Position numbers and translations under genes: made by a program. The notes beneath the pieces were generated by a model. That model searched no databases. It worked only from the letters and a program-made list of their open reading frames with translations, and was not told the origin of the DNA. From NCBI GenBank assembly GCA_950106755.1, contig OX467088.1:29722401-29786400 (forward strand): 64,000 nucleotides of DNA, in the 5' to 3' direction. The stretch comes from Climacium dendroides. Taxonomy: Eukaryota; Streptophyta; Bryopsida; Hypnales; Climaciaceae. This document shows positions 48,607 through 60,076 of the stretch, in pieces; position 1 is the stretch's first letter, and each line of letters starts with the position of its first letter.

Positions 48607-51399
48607 TCCCTCAAGGTTTGAAAACTTCTTCACACAAAGATTTTCAATGAATTGTCCTAATGTGATTTCAAAATTGCCATTTCTATTGCAAAGTGCATGT
48701 GCTTGAAATTTTTAATTTTAATTGTACAAAAGTAAAAACTACTTTGTCTAGTATACATGGAATTAATTCATAATTAATTGCAACAACATTTATGCATCAA
48801 TTTTTGAAATTTAATGATTAATATAATTATTATATTGTATAGGACATCTTCAAAAAAATTTAAATCATTCTAATTATTTTGTATTCTTGATCACACACAA
48901 TTTAAACCTTGTATTTTTAGAATTGTTGAAAATGCAACTTTGAAAAAATTCCCTCTAGGCCTAGTTTGTTTGTATAGACCAAAGACTAAAAATATTCAAG
49001 AATTATTTTTTCAATCCCTACTATTCTTTTCATTGTAAGAAATTATATTTGCTTCTTTTTTATATTTTCTAAATAAATTTTAAAATACTTTTCACATTGA
49101 AATTTTGAAAAATGAAAAATGCATCAAGTATGTCAACTTATAACTCTACAAGACCCTACTTTACAAAATATTGAGATTTGTTTCACTCTACCTAAAATTT
49201 GCCATTGAAATTTGAAAAATCTACATTGTATCCTCTTAGTCCTAGGAGGGTAAGGGCACAATCCTTATAACTGAGGTAGTCATCAAAACTACCCTAATTA
49301 TTGAACCAATAGGTGCATTCTTTGTTTCTACAATGAACAATGAAGTCATTCATCAACTACTTTTCAAGGGTTAAGGGGATGAACACCAACTAAACATTTT
49401 GTCACCTTTTTTGTGTTCTCTTATTAGCAAATGAGAGGATTTCAATGCACTACAAAATGCGTTATTTGGATTCCATATGCAAAGTTTTGAAGGGTTACAA
49501 TTTTCTTATTAGATGTTCTAGAATAATTGCTACAAACTTTTTCTTTGATAATATGTGCATATTTATTAAAAAGATGTACCTCAATTGATCATTTGTGCTT
49601 GTTTTGGAGGAATTCTATCTAAATTTTGATTGCAATTGCTTGCAATGCAAATCTTGATTATGGTAGCCTATTTGTGTTGAAGTAAGAGTTGGAGTGCCAT
49701 TTTATGTAGAAAAAGGTTTTAGAGTTTGGTTAGCAAAAGTAGGCAATGAATTAAGATGAAGGTTATATGGTATTGGCTAATTCTGAAGGCAGGAGTTAGA
49801 AGAGGAGAAAACTCAAGCACAAATTGATATATGAATTGCATAAAAGTATTGTGCGAGCCATCTAATGAGAGCCACAGATGGGTAGAGAAAGAAGAATCGA
49901 TATTCTCATGGGAAGATATACCTACAAGAAGAAGTGGATTTGTGCAAGAGAACAATGTATCAATTCATGGAGATGTAATAGAGAAAAAAGTTGATATCCC
50001 AACACTAGTGAAACCTCATTTGGTGGAGTATATTGCCATGCAAGTAAAGGAGTTGGACAATGAACGATTGTAAAATGACATAGGTGCACACTGAAGTAAA
50101 ATATTACGTTTATGAAGACTTAAAAGTGGTATATTTAGTATAAAATTATTGTAGTAGTAGACTTGAGCTTGGTCTAATAGAATTTATGAAACTATAAAGT
50201 AATTTGTACCTACAAAAAAGAATTGTAAAATTGGTTTACAATGTTAAGTTTTATATTGAAATGCAATAGCAAAGTTGTGAAGTTGTCATTTTAAAAGAAA
50301 TATAATTTGTATTTTACACTATAAATGGAATTTTTGGGGCTCAAATGCAATCATTCTACAAAGAATAATTGATGTTTTGTTCTACAATTTTGTATTGTAA
50401 AAAAAAAATGTGGGCAATTGCCATCTATTGATGACGAAACAAATTTTGCTTGTATAGTGAATAAGTGCAATTTTATGTGGCTAAGTTCAAAAATAACAAT
50501 TTAAATTTAGGGCAACCATTACACTAAGTAAATATCTATAATGGTAGGCAAATATCAACTTCCTATACCTAGTGAAGGGTGATCATCATCTTAGAACATC
50601 TACAATATCTACAATGGAATTCTTCTTCTCACATCCTTTACACAAATAACAACATAATTAAAATGATATATTATCAAAATTTATTATTATTGTAGATTTA
50701 GTATTTTTTAAAAATTATTTAAAACTTATAAATACACCAAAAATATTATATTTGTACACAAAAATTGATATTTGAAATTGAACAACCATAACAAAATCCA
50801 TTAGTAGTAGTTTAAAAGATAACAACTATACAAGATATAAAAAATTATTCTTAGAAAAGAAAATGATAGAAATGGCATGACAAATGTTGCAAATATGCAT
50901 TGGCATTTGCATGATTTTGCTTTCTAGAGCATTTTTTTTTATGTCAAACCCTCTATAATTGTTGCCTTAAATTTTTTTTTTATGGGATTTATTTAGGTCA
51001 TCCATTATCTAATTCCAAATATTCTTAGATCTATTATACGATCCAAGCTTTGATTCCAATTCTTCAACATAAACAAATTGAAATTCACAATCTGTACTAC
51101 AATAGTTTTAAATAAACCCTTAAAGCACTAAACTGCGTGTTTTTGTCAACATAGCAATTTTGGATAGCTCATTACAAATGTAATTTAGACTCATTTTTGC
51201 TAAAATTTTCACACAACATTTTCTTGAGGAGTAGCTTCAAGGCTTGACAATTTTCATAACTTTTGACTAAATGGTTAAAAAGTTATTGTGCAATATGTTA
51301 TTTTCATTGTTGGGCGGGCAACTCGGGCAGCGAAAAAAACTTCTTTTGTAGTCACCTTTCAAAAAAATAAATTAAAATTGACTCTCTAAATTTATAAAT
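48607..51399. other. Geneless tract with interspersed repeats
   Basis: 49069-49252 is the partner of 44998-45178; about 49255-49600 is related to 27.4-28.2 kb. A plus-strand frame of 80 codons at 49831-50073 (MNCIKVLCEPSNESHRW...) has ordinary composition, but no family was recognised and its flanks are not coding-like. 50.6-51.0 kb is AT-rich without further structure. Confidence 0.4.
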
Positions 51400-51700
51400 A
51401 AGTAGGAAGCTTTGAATCATTCTATTTTGATTAATGAGATGAAGTTTATGAGGAGTTATAGTTTATGGGTAGGTATGAAAGTCTTTGAAAAAAATCATTT
51501 TCTTTGGTTTAAATGCTTATATCTTGTGATTGACATGGTCAAAGTTTCAATATATTCTTCCAAACATTCTCACGCTAATCTAGTCCAAGCCCCTATGGTT
51601 GGATATGCAAAAGCAACAAACATTTAAAATATTTGTTGTTTGCATTGAAAATGATGGTTTTCGAATGTTTTCTAACAGAAAAAAAATGGCCATGACACTC
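51400..51700. mobile_element. Internally deleted remnant of the A/B/C family
   Basis: GAAGCTTTGAATCATTCTAT is followed at once by sequence from the right third of the family (CATGGTCAAAGTTTC, CCCTATGGTTGGATATGCAA). It ends about 250 bp upstream of the INCENP GC-rich promoter region. Confidence 0.6.
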
Positions 51701-51962
51701 TTTGGGATGATGCAAGAACATCATTCCATTTTGGATGAATGTATGAACATTTGGATGAATAAATGAGTTATCATCTATGCTTAGCTCCATGGCTTCATTG
51801 ATTCTGCTCTGTCCCAAAATATGATTATAATGAAATGCAAGAACCCTGACCAACTGAACTGCGAGGGCCATTAGCGTTTCAAATATTTTTGAAAATTTGA
51901 AATTGGGGAACACCCGAAACGCCCAATCAAATTTCAAATTAATTGGAACGTTGGAACGTTCG

Positions 51963-52030
51963 AACGGACCCGTCCTGGAGACGGCCGGCCATCTCGCCCA
52001 CGGCAGTTTGAACGTCTCCCGGGCGGGAAA
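51963..52030 (+). promoter_or_regulatory. MSA-like AACGG and E2F-type GCGGGAAA upstream of INCENP
   Basis: AACGG at 51963-51967 is the core of the plant M-phase-specific activator element. GCGGGAAA at 52023-52030 is the exact reverse complement of the E2F consensus TTTCCCGC. Both lie 300-370 bp upstream of the INCENP ATG, in the abruptly GC-rich segment that begins at about 51940. They fit cell-cycle control of a mitotic gene. Binding is inferred. Confidence 0.5.
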
Positions 52031-52332
52031 CGAATGGAGTAGGAATTGTTAGGGACAGGGAGAGTGTATGCAATTGTCGAGCAGCATGTTGTGCAGCAGG
52101 ACGTTTGAATTCGTGAGGTTGTGGTATGCTTTGAGTTGAATCTTCCCGTTGAACTTGAGTGGTGTTCTCATGCTGTGCAATTGGGTTGTTGTTTCTTCGT
52201 AATCCTTACTCTGTGCACTGCCATGGACGTTCTAGGGTTTCAAGCGTTTGGGTGGAGGGAATGGTGATATTAGATGTGAGAGGGATGAAGCTGTGAAGGA
52301 AGCGAGGAGCAGGGTATGCGAAAGCCGGGAAG

Positions 52333-55300
52333 ATGGAGGCAATTCTGCGTTCTGTTCTGCTTCGGCAGGAGCAAATGGAGATGCAATGGGATGCCGAGTT
52401 TGAGCAGCAGAAGCAGCTGTTTCACATCAATACGTCAACTCTCATTGACATGTTACCTATCCAGCCAAGGAAGCGTCTCAAGTTAGAGGGTGGTCGTGTG
52501 CCAGTGCCCAGCCATGACAAGGAGAATTGGGTTGGGTTCCAGGGATTCGTTCCGAATGGGTCTTCTCTGAAGACCAAAGCCCCATACTCGAGGGGACTTG
52601 CCAAACGGGATCTGAACACGAGGTTTTGTGACAACGATGTCAAGGACGGGGGTCGTGCTGTGGCGACCAAACCAGCAGACTCTCAACCATCGCTGAGGAA
52701 CTGTTTGGATGCGGAAAGGATGCAGCAGAATGCAAGCATCGTACACGCCGGTAAATCTACTATCCTGGGTTCCATCGGAGTGTCAGTCAAAGGCGATGTG
52801 CATGTTCCTCCTCCCACTGATGAATCCCTACCTGAAGAAAACAGGAAGAGGCTCCGTGGAGAACAAGAAGAGGATATAGTCTTACAGAATCGTAATGAAC
52901 AGAATGGTGTACTGTCCAGTGATGGCGCGGAGTTTAGGGAGCAAACTAACCGGACGTCCTTGGTGGATCTTCCCGAGAAGAAAACGAAGCCTAAGATGGC
53001 CCGCAAGGTTGGGAAAGCCAAGGAGTGTGCCTTGGAAGTGGAAGCTCAGGAGCTATCTTGTAGGGAGACACATGTAGCGAGGGGTTATGAGTCTGAGATT
53101 GTATGCAAGGTGGAAGTGGAGACTGAGGTGGAAACTTGTAGGGATACACAGGTAATGAAAACTGAGATTGTAAGCAAGGTTGTTGAGCCTGAGAATGTTA
53201 GTAAAGGACCTAGTCGAAGAGGACGGCCCAAGCGTTCAATCAAAGTCTCTCAAGCAGCTGTTGTGCCTGAAATTGTGACCAAGGAGCCAATTCGGAGAGG
53301 GCGGACCAAGCAAGCATCCGTGCCTCAGGTTGCACAACGAGTTACAAGATCCAGAGCCCGCATGGTCGACACTGGGGTTGAGCCCAAATTAGAACGACCC
53401 AGGTTGGTCGAAACCGTTGGTGAATCCGCTCTGGACATTTGTGAGAAAATGCCCAGTGCACAGGTTGTTTGCCAGGAGTCAGCTGATCAGGACGTCGAAC
53501 TAGAGCCTCTGTGTGAGGCTGAAGTTCAAGACAGATCACCAAACCAAATTGTAGAGGGGCAAGTGGAGGGTTACAGCAAGCCGGACTCATGTGTACCACC
53601 GAAAGAAATCATACTGGATGAACTGAGATCCACAATATCATCTCACTCCAAAGGTCAGAAATCCGTCACCCGTGTTTCAGGAAAGGATTCTGAGAATGTT
53701 TCTGTTGCAAATGTCCTGGTGAGACACGGGTCACCACATTTTGATTCACAAGAAGCTGCCTCTTCACGTTTGAAATCTGGAGAGCAGAGGATCGGCTCTG
53801 GAGAAGATCTGGAGAGCAGAAGATGTGGAGAGCAGAGGATCGACAGAGCAGATGTTGCAGAAACTTCAGCGAATTTAAAGAACACCAGTGTTGACCACTT
53901 GAAGGATGGCCAGCATGAAATACTGCCACACCCACAGTTACAGCTAGATACGATTGAGAAGGATTTACGTCACCGAGACGTTGCTTGTGCTCCTGCTGAG
54001 CATCCCGCAACCTTGTGTAAGGAAACTGGGCTACGTGATGGTAACGCTCCTTCGGTTGTGTTGGTTGCTGCTACTGCCGAAGAGGAGGCAGCAAAAGATG
54101 TCCGGTATTTAGTAGCTTCGGAAGGAGATGCATTGGTTCAGAAGAAATACTTGACCCCAAGAGGATCACCATTCCAACTAGAGGTGACATACATCAGTGA
54201 AGCCCCTCGTCCTCCAGTAGCCCGCCTTTCCGCAAGTGAAGAAGCTAGTCAACGTCTTGGAAAGTTTCCCACACTGATTCCTAATGTAACTAGCATCACC
54301 GAGTTCTCTAGAACGGTGCTTCCGAACATCAAAGAGACCTTCACTCCTGTGTTCTCTGAGGTAACTGAAGGGACAATTCTCCCTTCGAATAAATCGGGTG
54401 ACCCGGAGAGCTTAATTGTGGCAAGATCGCAAAGGTCGTCCCTTCAGAGTGGAAGAACATCCTCCGTTGCTATTTCACTTGCGCTGTCTGAGGCCGGAAA
54501 TGACGCATCAGCCTGTGAGGTTTATGTGTTGCGAACTGCCGGTGTGCCCAGAGAGTCCACTGTTGCAGAAATTTATGTGGCTTGCAGAAATGGTCCAGGA
54601 GAACATCCGGTGTGTGGCAATGCAAATGGTGATGACACTATCGAGGCAGACGGGTCGGAGAGTGGCAATACACCCACCGGATATTCGAAACACCCACCGG
54701 ATGTTCAAATGTTCAAATCACCCATGGCCTCCGAAAGACACAAGTTGGAGAGTGGCAATACAAACGGTGATGACAATATCGAGGCAGACGGGTCGGAGAG
54801 TGGCAATACACTCAACGAATGTCCAAAACACCCACCGGATGTTCAAATGTTCATTACACCAATGGCCTCCAAAAGACTCGGATCGGAGAGTGGCAATGCA
54901 AACGGCGATGACAGTATCGAGGCAGACGAAGAGAAGTCTGGGCAGATGACGAGAGAACTTATGCAGGATAGCGTCACGAACACAAAATCAGAAGTCCCTC
55001 ATGTGAAGGAACCGAACAATTCGGGGAATTTCAAGGATGAAGCATTTAGAATGGATATGAAGCAAGTCAAGTCTGATGCGGTCTCTCCAGTGAGACATTC
55101 TGAAGCAAGAGCAATGGAAGAAGCAATACGATGTTCTCTGGAACAAGAGTTTCACCCCGATGTCACCCTGACATTAAATCGTTGGCAGTTTCGAAAGCGG
55201 CTATCTCCAAGGTCGAAAGCCAGAGCGCGGCGATGGAGATCTGATGTTACTACAAATGGGGTGGATTATGGACGGGGACAATCTTCAGACGCTCCTACTG

Positions 55301-58300
55301 CCTCTCCTAGCAGAATTGTTTTGTCTAGAGACCGCTCGCTGGAAGGTGTCGTGTGTGAGACCTTCGTGGAGACACAGTCGCCAGACGTTGGAAATCAACG
55401 TGAGAGAGTTAGTCATCAACGAGACGACACCTCAGAACCTGCTGAAGAGCCTGTGGAACTCTCCCAGTGCATAGCCAACGCTGGTCCTGACTCTATGCTG
55501 CGAGTAGAGCCACAGCGCTCCTCGGATCTGATTAGTGATGTCCCCAGTATACCGCCGAGTAATTCCAATCTGCCTCCCTCGAATTTGGTATCAAGTATGC
55601 GTTCTTTTATACCTCTTGTCCAACAACAACAACCCTCTGCTCCTTATCCGAATGGTGAGTTCCAGCTTCATTCCATGAATTTTTGCGTTGTGTATGTTTG
55701 TTGTGAGCTCTATACCCTCTATTCTCTGCTATCTGATCGTCAAATTCAGTGCCTCAATTTCTCATCAGAACGGGTTTCACTTTTCAGGGAAACGCGATGT
55801 AAAAGTAAAAGCCCTGGAAGCAGCTGAAGCAGCTAAAAGATTGGCAGAACAGAAGGAGATCGAGAGGCAAGAGCGTAAGAAGGCCACAGAAATAGCTAAA
55901 CGCGAGAAGCAGGAAAGAGCTGCCCTAGAGAAATTGACTAAAAGGGAGAAAGTCGCGCAAGAGAAGCTGAGACAGCAAGAAGCTCGAGCGGAAAAGGAAA
56001 ACGAGGAAGCGAGCAAGAGAAAGGCTGTTGCTACAGGCCCGACTAAGTCAGTGATGGCGGATTCTACTAATGGTCAAGGGGCGAATAACCAGAATGTGCT
56101 CTTGAAGGTTAGCCACAGTCATCCCTTGGAATTTGATTCATTATATCACTGGGTGTAAGCCCGTTCCATGACTTCCCCAGTAGTTTCCTGCGTTGAATGT
56201 ATGAATCATTACCTCCATTCCGCACCCGTGCGATTTGGTGGTGCATCTGCTTTGGCATAGAGGAACAGGTGATATTGTTTCATCATTCTGGTCCATCATT
56301 CTTAAGGCTGTTATTCTGGATTTGAGAAATTGTTGATCAATTCGAGGGCATGTGATTACAGGTCAAGAAGACGCATGAGTTGAAATTAAAAATGGATCAA
56401 GATAAACAAGAGAGACTTCTGGAGGAGCAGCGTAGAAAAGAGGAAGAATGGAGGAAAAAAGAGGCGGAGAATGCAGCCCGGAAACGGAAACATGAAGCTG
56501 CAGAGAAAAAAGAAAGGGAGGACAAGCGGAGACGTCAGGAAGATGCTATGAAGGCTCATCGAGAGCTGGAGGAGCGACAGCGATTAGAATTGGAGAAGAA
56601 AACACAGAAGCAAAGAGCTATGGTACATCTCAATAGCCATTTTATATTCCACCGTAGTCGTTGTCGTTATCCCGATTAACTCTGCAATTTTGTGTTTTTT
56701 CTGGGATAAGCCTCTCACAAACAGTATCTTCTCACAATTCTTCTCAATACCCGTTCATCTTGGAGCATGACTGTGGTGGGTACTAGTACTGGTTATTTTA
56801 ATGAAACGATATTTCAACCGTTTCATCCGAGTTTACATTATGGTTTAGCTTTAGGTTAATGGAGAGCGTAAATTGCCCTCCATCTAAAACGCCCCTCATC
56901 TATCTGTATTTTATCAACCAGGAGGAGTTGGAAAAAGAAAGGAAGGCTATTGAGGAGGAGCTAAAGCGGCAGAGACGCTTGGACAAAGAAAGAGAGGTAG
57001 AGCAACGTCGGAAAAAAGAGGAAGAGAGGGAGCTTGCATGGTTGGAGGAGAAAGAGGCCACTCGAAAACGCAAGGAAGAGGCTGCCAAGCAGATGAAACT
57101 CCTTGAAAATGAAGGGCGACATCAAGCTGTAAAGGTATTCATCGTTCAAATTCTGTTCAGATTTGAAAGTTTTTGTTTCTACAAGTTAGGACCAAGCTAG
57201 TTCAGAGCTCACCAAACCCTCAACTAGCGCTTGTTAATCTCAGGCACAACTAACTCAAACCTAACAGCTGAGTACAATTCTTTCTTTATGACCTTTACCG
57301 CATGACCTCTCTCTTGAAAGTGAAAAGTACTGCCATTGTCAGATTGCACTGCATAGCAGTCAGGTTCAATATATGTAACACTGCATATGCGTGCTGTGTA
57401 ATGTAGATGCGTCGACCTTCGAACGATCCTGCCATGCCTTCCGCTGGTCCGTACCATTCTTTCATGGCCTCACTGCATATGGCTATGGGTATTGGGGAAG
57501 GAATTGGCGCCCATCTTTCTGGTGTCAACAGCGTCGTTGACCCTCAAAGAGTCAGTTCCCAGAGCTTATCCGGACATCCACTTCGAGTCCTTCAGCACAG
57601 TGCAGAAGGGGCAGGAGCCATTCGAAACTCTCAGGCTGCACTGCGAGTACCTCGCACAACACCTGAGCCCGCGTCTGGTGTTTCCAATGTAATTTTGGGG
57701 TCTGGGAAGCCTTTGTTTCGCACACCGCCTGAAGCTATGGGAAATGCTGCATCGGCTTCCATTGCGGTATCTAGCGGTGGTAGTTCAACAGCTAAAGTCT
57801 TAAAAGATCGGATCAACATCCTGCAAGTCCAATCTGGCTCAAAAACTGCAGCCTCGGCTGCAGGAGGCAGCAAACCATGCCAACCTGGGCAAGTTGGCTT
57901 CGCAGGTCTGTCTACTTGAGTTTTAGGAGCGAATAGTGTGCTACTCGGAACAGGAATATTATGACTGTTTTCCAAGATTGAATTATTTGTAGAACTGTTT
58001 TTAGCTGCTCAATACAGAACTGCTGAATTGCTCATCTAGTGTTTAATTGTGACATCAGCCTCACTTTGATGGTCGGTGTTTCAGGGCCTCCGGGAGGAGT
58101 GATTGGACAAGGGGAGCAGTCGTACGAGATATCACCTTTTCGAGACTCTGAAGATGACGATTCCGAGGAAGAGGAGAAGCGTTCCCAGAAACCGATTCCA
58201 TCATGGGCAAGGTACGAACAGTGTGACTGCCTACCAAGCATTCAGTTATGTAATTACCCCTTTGTAAATTTTTTTTAAGGACATCAAGAATCGAGTAATC

Positions 58301-58534
58301 TGACCTGTTTCTGCATACAGGAAAGAAAACATGATGCCGCAACTCGTAAGACAGCTTGAGCAGGATCCGGATGACATTTTTGTCGGGGCAAGCTCATGCA
58401 GTCTTGATGAGGGTATATACTCTGGTTTCTCTCAGATTTGTATTTTTTTTGCTGTTTTTTCAATCATGGTCTCTTAACGCATCGAGCTTTTCCAATTGGC
58501 ACATGTAGGATCGAATTGTTTGCCACCATCCTGA
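52333..58534 (+). CDS. INCENP: Inner centromere protein (INCENP), 1619 aa, 8 coding exons
   Basis: Scaffold of the chromosomal passenger complex; its IN-box binds and activates Aurora kinase at centromeres and the division plane. Coding exons: 52333-55654, 55788-56107, 56362-56622, 56922-57134, 57407-57905, 58085-58211, 58321-58412, 58509-58534. They total 4860 nt with all phases matching. Residues 1-1108 form a large, mostly disordered region with AT-hook-like RRGRPKR (295-301), RRGRTK (321-326) and a 46-aa tandem repeat (762-870). Residues about 1109-1372 are a highly charged K/E/R helix (single alpha-helix or coiled coil). The C-terminal IN-box starts at YEISPFRDSE (about 1552), runs through KPIPSWARKEN and DPDDIF, and ends LPPS. 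Plant INCENPs (WYRD in Arabidopsis) are similarly large. The start is the ATG opening the long first exon; an upstream non-coding exon is possible. E2F/MSA-like sites lie upstream. Confidence 0.95.
54616..54942 (+). repeat. 138-bp tandem repeat inside INCENP (2.4 units)
   Basis: Units start at 54616, 54754 and 54892, exactly 138 bp apart. Each encodes 46 residues beginning GN.NGDD.IEAD and, in the two full units, ending PPDVQMF.(S/T)PMAS.R. The third unit stops after about 17 residues. It lies in the poorly conserved central region, so it is probably tolerated length variation. Confidence 0.95.
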
Positions 58535-58577
58535 CTTGAGGTCTGTTTTTTTCTCATGTACTTCCATTGCATGTGGC

Positions 58578-58777
58578 NNNNNNNNNNNNNNNNNNNNNNN
58601 NNNNNNNNNNNNNNNNNNNNNNNNNNNNNNNNNNNNNNNNNNNNNNNNNNNNNNNNNNNNNNNNNNNNNNNNNNNNNNNNNNNNNNNNNNNNNNNNNNNN
58701 NNNNNNNNNNNNNNNNNNNNNNNNNNNNNNNNNNNNNNNNNNNNNNNNNNNNNNNNNNNNNNNNNNNNNNNNNNNNN
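58578..58777. other. Assembly gap, 200 N
   Basis: A run of exactly 200 N, 44 bases after the INCENP stop codon. It probably hides the INCENP 3' UTR end and the promoter side of whatever lies at 58.8 kb. The round length suggests a placeholder, so the true distance is unknown. Confidence 0.98.
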
Positions 58778-58890
58778 ATACACACACTCACGGGCCGCGA
58801 CGCGAAGCAGCGTCCGTGACGGAGAGAGGGCGCGTAACAGACGCTGGCGGAGTGGAGTTGGATTCAATCTGCAGATTGAAAGTCTAAGCG

Positions 58891-59022
58891 ATGCGCGCGG
58901 ATTCGTTTGATATTCTGCAGCCTCAGAACGAATCTCATCCACCAGTTGCCACTATTACGGCCGCGACTCTTCCGCAAATCGTGGCCCACCCGCCCAGGAG
59001 TCTCGGCCATCATTTACCGGTA
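58891..59022 (+). CDS. Possible first exon of an unidentified gene (44 codons)
   Basis: Just after the gap, a GC-rich leader precedes ATG 58891. The frame (MRADSFDILQPQNESHPPVA...) runs 44 codons to a possible donor at 59023 (CCG|GTATTG). A second open segment without stops runs from about 59118 to 59291 and ends at GTAAGT, but no acceptor joins the two in phase. No family was recognised. It may be the 5' end of a gene disrupted by the gap, a pseudogene, or chance. Confidence 0.25.
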
Positions 59023-59733
59023 TTGATTTTCTGCCTTTCCCTTGCTTCTGAATTTGGGACCTTGGAATCTTGAGGTGCTGATTCCTGCGGTCGCCTGATG
59101 TGCAATCCGGGATGCAGTCGATCACGATGATGCTCCCTTGCTCCCGATGGGTTTTTTGGTATGGCGTCTGAACGGTGGCGCCCGTGTCGACGCTGCAGAC
59201 GTCATGATTTGCCGCATTACGAGTTTGCAATGTGGTCGAATGTTTGGGCATCGAAGTCAAATGTTGAGGCTGAATGAAGGAATGAGTAGTCGGTAAGTTC
59301 AGAGTAGCCGCTTCTATCATTGAAGCTTCTCATGTTGGTGAGAAGCTATCGCGTGTCTACTCACATTCTTCAATTATTCTGCCACGTTGGAAATAGTCAA
59401 CGTTGGAAACTACGGAGAATTTTCAACATTGATAACTCATCTGAGTCATCTCCCCGCTTCCAACAGCATCATCCTATAATAGGAAACCATCCCCCCATTC
59501 CTACATCGGAAGCAGTCAACGCTAAGCATTAGTTACATTTCCGAAACTACTCCGAAACTTTGAATGACCCTCCAGATTCTCTCTCTGCTCTCCCCAGATG
59601 TGAAAGAAGGCAGGAGAAGCAAGTAAGATGACATGGAATGATCATGGACAGTTGTGCACTACAACTCAAATAGTGCAGGTGGCCGCTCATTGAGCAATAC
59701 TGACCCACATTGGTACGCTGCTGAGAAGGAGCC

Positions 59734-59739
59734 TTTATT
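59734..59739 (-). terminator. Possible AATAAA signal for the dioxygenase gene
   Basis: TTTATT on the plus strand reads AATAAA on the minus strand, about 340 nt beyond the stop of the 60077-62227 gene. Reasonable spacing, single hexamer. Confidence 0.35.
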
Positions 59740-60076
59740 TCAATCCTTAAGCACGCCCACAGAGTTGGCAAATTGCTTCATCCTAGGACGGAGTCCCAGG
59801 TCATTGTACAATAAAAAACCACAATAATTTAAGAATTCCTACTCTCTGCACTCTTCGGCCATTATACACAATGAACTTGAGCAGCAGCTAGCCAATTAAG
59901 ACACGCCCGCTCCAGCCATCTACTTGGAGGAGGTCTCGAAGCTCTTGACCTGCCACATCTTTTTTAATCGATCGAAGATGACGCTTCTAGAAGCAACAAC
60001 ACTTCGACAGCACAAGAGCACAAGCATTCAATCTCGCTTAAGAATCTGTTCGAACCATTTCATGGATGCCAATTGT

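Noticed and set aside
49831..50073. 80-codon frame of ordinary composition
   Set aside because: No family recognised and no flanking exon signals; mentioned only within the geneless tract.
53655..54010. Minus-strand frames opposite INCENP
   Set aside because: Antisense shadows of the long INCENP first exon.
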